Shown: positions 27,631 through 34,732 of the stretch, in pieces
How the letters are laid out: every line of letters begins with the position of its first letter
Numbering within the stretch: position 1 is the stretch's first letter
Source: Sulfobacillus benefaciens
GTDB taxonomy: Bacteria > Bacillota > Sulfobacillia > Sulfobacillales > Sulfobacillaceae
Direction of reading: 5' to 3'
Assembly (NCBI GenBank): GCA_003023695.1
Contig: PXYW01000008.1
Coordinates: forward strand, 1 to 64,000
DNA: 64,000 bases
Notes under the pieces: model-generated
The model's input: the letters and a program-made list of their open reading frames with translations, nothing else
Told to the model about the DNA's origin: nothing
The model's database searches: none
Translations under genes and position numbers: made by a program

Positions 27631-27659
27631 TTGACAAATTCGACGTTATCAATTATCAC
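27631..27659 (+). promoter_or_regulatory. Candidate promoter of the NCS1 permease cluster
   Basis: TTGACA at 27631-27636 is followed after 17 bases by TATCAC at 27654-27659, about 70 bases upstream of the permease start. The leader then contains a CACATATAGTG imperfect palindrome (27657-27667) that could bind the GntR-type regulator encoded downstream. The -35 is perfect and the -10 is weak. Confidence 0.5.
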
Positions 27660-27731
27660 ATATAGTGTGTATCGTATAAACCATGAATTGCAACCGTTGT
27701 GAAATAATTGAACAAGGGAGGAGACACCCTA

Positions 27732-29168
27732 ATGGCAACGAATTCGTTAGCCGAACAAATCGAAGATCACGCGCTCAATAGGGTTCCCGATCATCACAGA
27801 AAGTCTGGTTGGGCCCTGTCGTGGATGACAATGGGCATTGTGACCACGTTAGTTCAGCTGCTCATTGGAAGTTACGTAGCTGCTGTTGCTGGTATGGGAT
27901 GGGCTATTGTGTCGGATGTGCTTGTCGCTATCTTTGGAGGCACTCTAGGTTGGATGGTAGCCATGATTAGCCGTCAAGAAGGGCTTTCCAGTACAGTGAC
28001 ATCAAGGTTCTATGGTTTTGGGGCTCGAGGATCAGTGATCGCTTCAGGAATCTTCGGATTCATGATTCTAGGATTTCTTGCGCTAGAAAACTCACTTTTA
28101 TATTACGGAACCATATTTGCGTTCGGCTGGAATAACACGTTGACTTTGCGGATTGTGATCTTCGGAATTCTAACTATTGGCTGGATACTTCTGACGACAT
28201 TCGGGGTCAATTTGATTCTAAAAGTCTCCTCATATTTAATGGTTGCGTTTTTATTGTTGTTGGCCTATATGTTTTACCGCTCTGGATTTGCATCAGGAGT
28301 AACGTTTATCAGCATGATGACTCATGGGTCGTTAATTCCCGGATTAGGTGGAGTTTGGGCTCGGGTAAGTACGGCCATTGTAACATTGGCTGGTTCAGCT
28401 GGTGCTTTAGCTTTAGTTGATGCTGATTATGCTCGATATGCAAAGTCGCCGAAAGATGTCATCATTATGGCTTATGCCGGTAGTTTTATGATGGACGTTA
28501 TAGTCATGATTGCCGGGGCAGTAATCGTGTTTGGCGGTATGGGGCCGGCCATCCATTATTTGATCGCCCATCACATGGCAACCAGCAGCAACGCAGTAGC
28601 CCAAGCCAATGCGCTGGCATCAAACAACACCGGAGCGTTCTTTATCGTCCTCTCTGCGGTGTTTGGATTCATTTTGATGTATGCCGCACAAATTAAGGCT
28701 CAAGTGTTAAATACCTATTCGGGATCGTTGGCCTTGACCAATTTCTTTGATGCACTTGGCCACTGGCGCCCCGGCCGGTTAGCGATGGTGATATTGGGTA
28801 ATATCATTGCATTATTGATGATTTCTGGAGGGATCCTCGGGTTAATCGATAGCTGGCTGAATATCTTAGGTGTTATTACTACCGCATTTGCGGGCGTGAT
28901 GATCGCAGACTACTACATCGTTCGCAAGAAAACCCGAGCTGACCATGCTAGCGTTGAAGCGATTAACGTGGCCGGGGTCATAAGTATCATTGTTGGAGTA
29001 CTTGTGGCGGTTCTGTTAGAAAATGCGCACATCTTTGCATTGGGATTTTTAACCGCATTGATTGTCGTCCTCATTGTCTATCCTATTTTACGCCAATATG
29101 TTGTGAAGCCGGGATCTTTAACAACAGTTGTTGACGCTAAATTAGCAATGAGTGACGTAGAGGGTTAA
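27732..29168 (+). CDS. NCS1-family (CodB-like) permease
   Basis: This is a 478-residue membrane transporter with about twelve hydrophobic segments. The family start is clear: an N-terminal IEDHALNRVPDHHRKSGWAL, then segments similar to cytosine/purine/hydantoin permeases (GSYVAAVAGMGWAIVSDVL; FGFMILGFLALENSLLYYG). These symporters import nucleobases, allantoin, hydantoins or pyridine compounds with H+ or Na+. ATG 27732 follows AAGGGAGGAG. As the first gene of the plus-strand cluster it probably imports the N-containing substrate used by the enzymes downstream. Confidence 0.88.
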   Translation: MATNSLAEQIEDHALNRVPDHHRKSGWALSWMTMGIVTTLVQLLIGSYVAAVAGMGWAIVSDVLVAIFGGTLGWMVAMISRQEGLSSTVTSRFYGFGARGSVIASGIFGFMILGFLALENSLLYYGTIFAFGWNNTLTLRIVIFGILTIGWILLTTFGVNLILKVSSYLMVAFLLLLAYMFYRSGFASGVTFISMMTHGSLIPGLGGVWARVSTAIVTLAGSAGALALVDADYARYAKSPKDVIIMAYAGSFMMDVIVMIAGAVIVFGGMGPAIHYLIAHHMATSSNAVAQANALASNNTGAFFIVLSAVFGFILMYAAQIKAQVLNTYSGSLALTNFFDALGHWRPGRLAMVILGNIIALLMISGGILGLIDSWLNILGVITTAFAGVMIADYYIVRKKTRADHASVEAINVAGVISIIVGVLVAVLLENAHIFALGFLTALIVVLIVYPILRQYVVKPGSLTTVVDAKLAMSDVEG

Positions 29169-29238
29169 GATCTCTTATGTTGGTGGGTGCGGCTTTCCGT
29201 ATACGCCAATTACTGCTAAGGAAGGAAGGTTGTGTGTC

Positions 29239-29949
29239 GTGGCCGAAGAGACTATATCAGGGTCATACAATACTCTCCAATGGCAAGGCGAATCACGGAA
29301 GCCGCCCACACTGGCGGAACACGCGACTCAGCAGCTCCGGGAAGCGATTATAAGTGGCGCGCTTGCGCCTGGAGAAACACTCCTATTGAACGATTTAGCC
29401 AAGAAACTAGATATTAGCATTATGCCTGTTCGGGAGGCACTCAAGAGGTTGCAATACGAGGGACTGGTGGAACAACCCCCGCAAAAAGAGGCGCGGGTAG
29501 CCCCTTTATCACTTGCGGATCTAGATGACACCTATGCGGCGCGAATACTTATGGAAACTCGTGCGATCCGCCGCTCCGCATCCCGATTTAGCGAAGAGGA
29601 TTATACGAGACTTCTAAAGGTCCTCGAGCAATACGAATTTGCCTACGATCATAACGAAGATGCCATGGGCCGTGCACTGCACAAACGCTTTCATTTTGGG
29701 ATGTATCAAGTAGGAGCATCCCCGTGGCTACTAGGGCTAATTAGTACCCTTTGGGATAACTCGGAACGTTATCGGCGGCTTTCCCTAGAGCATCGAGGTT
29801 CCATTCATGATCGCCGCAACGAGCACGCAGATGTCTTGGAAGCATGCCACGCTCGCGACCCAGAAAAGGCAGCCAGGTTATTGGAAAGCCATCTCCGTAA
29901 GACCGCGGAGTTGGTGTATCAATCAGCCGCAAGCGCTTTAGAACAATAA
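29239..29949 (+). CDS. GntR/FadR-subfamily regulator
   Basis: This 236-residue regulator has an N-terminal winged helix (LREAIISGALAPGETL, then LDISIMPVREALKRLQYEGL) and a C-terminal all-helical FCD ligand domain with metal-binding histidines (HKRFHFGMYQ; HADVLEACHARDPEKA; ESHLRKT). FadR-type regulators usually repress a neighbouring catabolic operon until a pathway acid or intermediate binds. GTG 29239 is favoured, with AAGGAAGG about 9 bases upstream; TTG 29230 would be too close. It is sandwiched between the permease and cupin genes and is likely an autoregulated part of the cluster. Confidence 0.9.
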   Translation: MAEETISGSYNTLQWQGESRKPPTLAEHATQQLREAIISGALAPGETLLLNDLAKKLDISIMPVREALKRLQYEGLVEQPPQKEARVAPLSLADLDDTYAARILMETRAIRRSASRFSEEDYTRLLKVLEQYEFAYDHNEDAMGRALHKRFHFGMYQVGASPWLLGLISTLWDNSERYRRLSLEHRGSIHDRRNEHADVLEACHARDPEKAARLLESHLRKTAELVYQSAASALEQ

Positions 29950-29967
29950 GCGCGAAGGAGGACAATT

Positions 29968-31014
29968 ATGGACTACAATGACGAGCAATACGCGCCTGTG
30001 GGGCATAAAATTATCTTTGAGAATGAATTGGTGCGGGTCTGGGAGATTCTTCTTTACCCCGGTGAGGAACTTCCGACGCACCATCACCTGTTGCCTTATT
30101 TAGAAGTCGCTTTGGAAGGGGACCAGAACGAGATCGAATGGGAAGACGGGCACGTAACAAAGTCGTTAGTGCCGTCGGGATCCTTTGCTTATCACGAGGC
30201 TGGTGACATTCACAAGATTCGAAATGCCAGCAACCAGCGATATTGGAGTCGGGTGGTTGAGTTTAAAACGGCGCCATACCGCCACCTGATTGACCCAGAA
30301 GATACATTCTACGATGAAAACTATGCTCACGTTGCCCAAAAAGTTTTATTTGAAAATGATCTCATTCGCCTCTGGGAGATATCACTCAACGTGGGTGAGG
30401 GGCACCCAACGCATCATCATATGCTTCCCTACGTCATTCTTTCAGTCGATGGTGGACATAATCAAATGAAGTGGGAGGATGGGCGGATCACTCGATCATA
30501 TGAAGGCCCTGGATTCGTATTGTTTCGTGAGGCAGGTGGCATCCATCGCCTCTACAACATGGATGAAACCAAGCCATATCTAAACCGTCTAGTGGAATTA
30601 AAGGTACCCGCTTACCCGTTGCCGGACCTTCACCCGGAACATCTTCAAGAAGTGTTAATCAATAGCGGCGATTTAGAATGGCGCGGGAAGTCGTTGCAGG
30701 GCCTGTCAGAAATTAGGTTATGGAACAACGAAGATACCGGTGCGTCTATAAGCTTAGTCAAGTTTGTTAAGGGTAGCGGCATACCTGACCAACACAAACA
30801 CGCATCTAACCAATTTATGTATTGTCTCTCGGGTGAGTACGAGTACACCAATACGGGTATTGTGTTGAAGCCAGGTCACTTCTATTGGAATCCCAAAGGA
30901 AATGTTCATGGACCAACCCTGGCGCGTGAAGATTCTGTGCTGGTGGAGATATATGATGGCCCGCATTATCCTGAGAAACCTTCCTGGTATAAAGACGACA
31001 AGGACGCTAAGTAA
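29968..31014 (+). CDS. Triple-cupin protein
   Basis: This 348-residue protein holds three cupin barrels. Repeats 1 and 2 share the same pattern (KIIFENELVRVWEI and KVLFENDLIRLWEI, then PTHHHLLPY and PTHHHMLPY). Repeat 3 is more distant (GSGIPDQHKHASNQFMYCL). The HHH and HxxxxN-type residues suggest metal binding. Cupins include ring-cleaving dioxygenases and isomerases, but this layout does not identify one reaction. ATG 29968 has an AAGGAGG site. It follows the GntR gene by 18 bases and precedes RidA. It could be the ring-opening dioxygenase missing from the cluster, which is conjecture. Confidence 0.8.
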   Translation: MDYNDEQYAPVGHKIIFENELVRVWEILLYPGEELPTHHHLLPYLEVALEGDQNEIEWEDGHVTKSLVPSGSFAYHEAGDIHKIRNASNQRYWSRVVEFKTAPYRHLIDPEDTFYDENYAHVAQKVLFENDLIRLWEISLNVGEGHPTHHHMLPYVILSVDGGHNQMKWEDGRITRSYEGPGFVLFREAGGIHRLYNMDETKPYLNRLVELKVPAYPLPDLHPEHLQEVLINSGDLEWRGKSLQGLSEIRLWNNEDTGASISLVKFVKGSGIPDQHKHASNQFMYCLSGEYEYTNTGIVLKPGHFYWNPKGNVHGPTLAREDSVLVEIYDGPHYPEKPSWYKDDKDAK

Positions 31015-31070
31015 GATGCTAACGAACTGCTGAGTGCAAATGCTATTCCACGAGGAGGATCATCACCAAC

Positions 31071-31472
31071 ATGGCAAAGGAAGAACTGCGTAATCGGAAA
31101 TTGAACACCCCATTGGGCGTGTTTTCTCAAGCAACTAAAATCGAAGCAAACGGCACTCTAGTGTTTGTGTCTGGTCTTACGTCTAGGGACCCAGATGGCA
31201 AAGTAGTGGGGGTGGGAGATGTCAAAAAACAGACAGAAACTATTTTGGAAAATATGCAGACCATTCTAGCGGATGCTGGAGGAACACTTGATGATGTAAT
31301 GAAGGTGACGGTCTATATTCGCAATATGAAGGATTTCGATGCGATCCATGAAGTGCGTCGCCGGTACTTCAAAGCTCCGTTACCCGCTTCAACGATGGTT
31401 GAAGTATCCATGTTAGTGAGTCCTGAATTGCTTATTGAAATCGAAGCCTTTGCTGTTATTCCCAGTAAATAA
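31071..31472 (+). CDS. RidA/YjgF-family deaminase
   Basis: This is a 133-residue trimer-forming RidA-family protein. The segments GVFSQATKIEANGTLVFVSG, LENMQTILADAGGTLDDV and VTVYIRNMKDFDAIHEVRRRY are typical; the usual catalytic arginine of the RxPxR loop seems replaced in part (PLPASTMVEVSMLVSPELLIEIE). Family members hydrolyse reactive enamines and imines, and some are 2-aminomuconate deaminases or RutC-like enzymes. Next to an ACMSD-like amidohydrolase and an FAH hydrolase, an aminomuconate-type deamination is plausible but not proven. The site is GAGGAGG before ATG 31071. Confidence 0.85.
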   Translation: MAKEELRNRKLNTPLGVFSQATKIEANGTLVFVSGLTSRDPDGKVVGVGDVKKQTETILENMQTILADAGGTLDDVMKVTVYIRNMKDFDAIHEVRRRYFKAPLPASTMVEVSMLVSPELLIEIEAFAVIPSK

Positions 31473-31489
31473 CTTAGGAGGGAAACGGT

Positions 31490-32446
31490 ATGTGGGATCT
31501 CCATGCGCATGTAATTCCCCCGAACGTCATGGAGGCAGCTCAAAATAGTCAAATGGGCCTGAAGGTGTCTCAAGGACAATTGCTTATTGATGGTCACCCA
31601 CTACCTTTCCAGTTATTAACTGACCTTGACGCCCTAAAGAACTATAGCTTTCGATCCGGACTTAACCTTGCTTTGTCAGTACCACCAGGGCTTTTTCGTT
31701 ACCAATTGAGTCGGGAGCAATCTCGTGAGTGGTGCCAGCTGGTTAATGACGGAATGCGCCAAATCATTGAAAGTAGTCAGGGACGCTACCGGGGATTTTT
31801 ACTGGTGCCACTGCAGCATCCCGATCTGGCGGCCCAGTTATGGCACGAGTATAAGGGCCAAGACTGGTTTGGAATTGTTACCGGGACCAGTATTAATGGA
31901 ATGGGATTGGAAGACGACCTATTCCACAGTTTTTGGGAGATTTTCGATCAGTCTCGACAGGTATGTTTTGTTCATGCGGTCGATGCCCCCGATACCCGGT
32001 TAGGCCCGTACTACTTGTCAAATCTATTGGGTTATCCTTATGAGGACATTTTATGCGTAGCCCGGCTGCTGTTTTCTGGGTTACCGATTAGATTCCCTGA
32101 GACTCGTTGGTGTGTCAGTCATGGAGGCGGTGGTGCCGCGGCCTTATTAGGTCGGTGGCAGTGGGCGTACGATACGCACCGACCCGGTATTCAAAGGAAT
32201 GTCCCTCCTCCACGGGAAGTGTTTCAGAAACTATGGTTCGATTGCTTGACTCATGATGAGGGTGCATTGAGTTTGCTTTTGCAACATGCTGCACCGAATC
32301 ATATTGTCGCTGGCTCGGACTATCCGTTCCCAATGGGAATGTCTAGAACTTTTGAAGAGGCTTCAGATGTCGGGCCCCGATTGACCAAAATTATGGCTTC
32401 GGGTGACCAATTACTTCGGATAGACGAAAAGAGGCACGTATTGTGA
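31490..32446 (+). CDS. Amidohydrolase-2 family (ACMSD-like) enzyme
   Basis: This 318-residue TIM-barrel metal enzyme belongs to the amidohydrolase-related (PF04909) family, which includes 2-amino-3-carboxymuconate semialdehyde decarboxylase. The metal motif HAHVIPP is at residues 5-11. Later metal-ligand segments are FVHAVDAPD, CVSHGGGGAAALLGRW and VAGSDYPFPMG, the last aspartate being catalytic. Such enzymes decarboxylate or hydrolyse aromatic and ring-cleaved acids. It overlaps the next gene by 4 bases (ATTGTGA), so the two are coupled. The reaction is likely decarboxylation of a ring-derived acid. Confidence 0.85.
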   Translation: MWDLHAHVIPPNVMEAAQNSQMGLKVSQGQLLIDGHPLPFQLLTDLDALKNYSFRSGLNLALSVPPGLFRYQLSREQSREWCQLVNDGMRQIIESSQGRYRGFLLVPLQHPDLAAQLWHEYKGQDWFGIVTGTSINGMGLEDDLFHSFWEIFDQSRQVCFVHAVDAPDTRLGPYYLSNLLGYPYEDILCVARLLFSGLPIRFPETRWCVSHGGGGAAALLGRWQWAYDTHRPGIQRNVPPPREVFQKLWFDCLTHDEGALSLLLQHAAPNHIVAGSDYPFPMGMSRTFEEASDVGPRLTKIMASGDQLLRIDEKRHVL

Positions 32447-33339
32447 AACTGTATACTATTAAAACGTCTGCTGGTTCAATGAGAGTTGCCGCTTCCCATT
32501 CAATGGACTCGATGGGGTGGGATATAACCTCGCTATTCCCGAGTTTATTAGATGTAATTCGCGGCGGTGAAGAAGCATTACAAATTATTGCACAGGAGAT
32601 CAAATCCAAAACTCCTGATGTGAATCTCAATGAAGTAACGATTCTGGCACCAATTCCAGAACCCATCCGCAATGTCTATTGTGTAGGATGGAATTACCTC
32701 AAACATTTTAATGAAGGAATCGGACGACGCGGCGACCAAGAAGTAGAACTTCCGCAATATCCCACATTCTTTACCAAGAGTACTCGCGCCGTTATCGGAC
32801 CAAATGTGCCAATTCCTTACGACTCAGGGTTTAGTGAGCGATGGGATTACGAAGGCGAGATCGCGGTAATTATCGGTCGAAGTGGTATCAATATTAAGGA
32901 ACATGATGCCATGTCGCATGTGTTTGGCTATACATTGGCCAACGATGTGTCAGCGCGCGACGTGCAACGTCGACATGGTGGGCAATGGCTCAAAGGAAAA
33001 TCCATGGATGGTTCTTGTCCATTAGGGCCGGCTATTGTGACTAAAGATGAAATTCCGGAAGTGCAAGACCTTACCATACGCTGCGAAATTAACGGAGAGA
33101 CACGTCAAGAAGCACGTCTCACACAATTAATTTTTAGTATCCCCCGTTTGATACATGACTTGTCCGAAGCCATGACCTTGTTGCCTGGGGATATCCTCTT
33201 GACGGGTACACCTGATGGCGTGGGGTTTGGGCGAACTCCCCCAGTGTATTTGCAACCTGGAGATACCATGGTCGTTTCTAGTGAACAGTTGGGCCAATTG
33301 GTCAATGTGGTAGGTCCCGATTTAAAAGAAAAGAGGTGA
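32443..33339 (+). CDS. Fumarylacetoacetate hydrolase family protein
   Basis: This 298-residue enzyme has the FAH C-terminal fold. The metal site is WDYEGEIAVIIGRSG (the ExE pair) with DVSARDVQRRHGG and KSMDGSCPLGPAIV, followed by LLTGTPDGVGFGR. FAH-family members hydrolyse C-C bonds of 2,4-dioxo acids or act as 2-oxo acid decarboxylases/hydratases in meta-cleavage pathways. GTG 32443 overlaps the previous stop. It sits between the ACMSD-like gene and the molybdenum hydroxylase genes, consistent with a late step of ring catabolism. Confidence 0.88.
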   Translation: MKLYTIKTSAGSMRVAASHSMDSMGWDITSLFPSLLDVIRGGEEALQIIAQEIKSKTPDVNLNEVTILAPIPEPIRNVYCVGWNYLKHFNEGIGRRGDQEVELPQYPTFFTKSTRAVIGPNVPIPYDSGFSERWDYEGEIAVIIGRSGINIKEHDAMSHVFGYTLANDVSARDVQRRHGGQWLKGKSMDGSCPLGPAIVTKDEIPEVQDLTIRCEINGETRQEARLTQLIFSIPRLIHDLSEAMTLLPGDILLTGTPDGVGFGRTPPVYLQPGDTMVVSSEQLGQLVNVVGPDLKEKR

Positions 33340-33345
33340 TTGAGT

Positions 33346-34230
33346 ATGTTGTTAAAAGAGCTGTCTTATGTACGACCGAATTCGGTCGAGGAAGCAATTG
33401 AGCTTTTGAACACCTACCCTGATGCAGGCATATTAGCTGGAGGCCAAAGCCTGATTAACGTACTGAAAATGCGGATTGGTGCTTATTCAACGTTAGTGGA
33501 TATTTCCGCATTAAAAGAATTACAACAAATTCGGGAAAGTATGGGGTTTATAAGTCTCGGCGCTGCGACAACTTATGACGACATCATCCATTCGCCAACA
33601 ATTATGCTTAATCGGCCAATTTTGGCTGAGACAGCGATAAGAATTGCCGATCAACAAGTACGCAATCGCGGCACCATTGGAGGGAATTGTTGCTATAACG
33701 ACCCAACCTGTCATTTTCCTCCTCTTTTAACCGCTATGGGTGCCACAATGCTGATAGCGGGAAAAGATAAACGTTCGGAAATGACGGCGGAGGAGTTTTT
33801 TACTGGTTATTACCAAACAGCGTTGGAGCCCGGAGAACTATTGGTAGACATTCGGATACCGAAACCGCAACGACCTTATGGGGACGCATTTGTGCCTCTT
33901 TCAGTCGGTGGTACCGATGTATTGAACGCAGTGACGGTCACAGCACATCTAGAATTGAATGCTGAGGGTAAGTTGACTGAAGTACGTCTCGTTGCTGCCG
34001 GAGTGGGTCCCCGTCCCCTACGTATGACGGCTATTGAAAAAGTCCTGGATGGTCAACCGTACCATTTGTCCGATGTTGCGTCGGCGGTGGCGACATTCGA
34101 TATCAGTGCACTGGAACCGCCCAGTGACGTTCATGCATCAGGGGAATATCGTCGGCAAATGGTTCCGGTTCTGACCGAACGAGCTCTGAAGACGGCTTTA
34201 GAACAAGTGGGGAGGGGCTATCGTGAGTAA
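33346..34230 (+). CDS. Molybdenum hydroxylase FAD subunit (CoxM-like)
   Basis: This is the ~294-residue FAD subunit of a three-part xanthine-oxidase-family hydroxylase. FAD motifs are AGGQSLINVLKMR and NRGTIGGNCCYND; the CO-dehydrogenase FAD C-terminal domain follows. It passes electrons from the iron-sulfur subunit to an external acceptor. ATG 33346 is preferred with GAGGTG 8 bases upstream; TTG 33340 is too close. The gene overlaps the iron-sulfur subunit by 8 bases. Cytosolic, possibly membrane-associated through the CoxG-like protein. Confidence 0.88.
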   Translation: MLLKELSYVRPNSVEEAIELLNTYPDAGILAGGQSLINVLKMRIGAYSTLVDISALKELQQIRESMGFISLGAATTYDDIIHSPTIMLNRPILAETAIRIADQQVRNRGTIGGNCCYNDPTCHFPPLLTAMGATMLIAGKDKRSEMTAEEFFTGYYQTALEPGELLVDIRIPKPQRPYGDAFVPLSVGGTDVLNAVTVTAHLELNAEGKLTEVRLVAAGVGPRPLRMTAIEKVLDGQPYHLSDVASAVATFDISALEPPSDVHASGEYRRQMVPVLTERALKTALEQVGRGYRE

Positions 34231-34732
34231 CATACCAAGCCAAAAACGGTCAATTTCTGTGACAGTCAACGGCACAACCTATTATCGTGATGTTGCTGCC
34301 CGAACTTTACTGGTGCACTTTCTTCGAGAAAACCTCAATTTAACTGGTACGCACTTCGGATGTGATACGGGTCATTGCGGTTCGTGCACCGTGATAGCTA
34401 ATGGCAAGTTAATTAAATCTTGCATGATGCTCGCAATCCAGGCCGACGGATTTACCATTGAGACGGTCGAAGGACTAGCTAACCCGGATGGGAGTCTCAG
34501 CCCGATACAACAAGCGTTTTCGGACAACCATGCCTTGCAATGTGGATTTTGTACTCCAGGCATAATGCTTGCTTCAAAATATCTTCTTCAGCATAATCCC
34601 CAGCCGACCGAAGAAGAGATCCGCCGCGGTATTAAAGGAAATTTATGTCGTTGTACTGGTTATGTCAATATCGTCCGGGCTATTCAAGGTTTAGCGGCAG
34701 AAACAGTTCAGAAAGGAGACCTAGTTAAATGA
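34223..34732 (+). CDS. Molybdenum hydroxylase 2Fe-2S subunit (CoxS-like)
   Basis: This 169-residue protein binds two [2Fe-2S] clusters. The plant-ferredoxin-type N-terminal site is CDTGHCGSCTV. The C-terminal helical site is CGFCTPG and GNLCRCTGYVNI. It carries electrons from the Mo site of the large subunit to the FAD subunit. GTG 34223 is preceded by GGAGGGG, and its stop overlaps the start of the large subunit (ATGA). The order M-S-L is the CO-dehydrogenase order. Confidence 0.9.
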   Translation: MSNIPSQKRSISVTVNGTTYYRDVAARTLLVHFLRENLNLTGTHFGCDTGHCGSCTVIANGKLIKSCMMLAIQADGFTIETVEGLANPDGSLSPIQQAFSDNHALQCGFCTPGIMLASKYLLQHNPQPTEEEIRRGIKGNLCRCTGYVNIVRAIQGLAAETVQKGDLVK

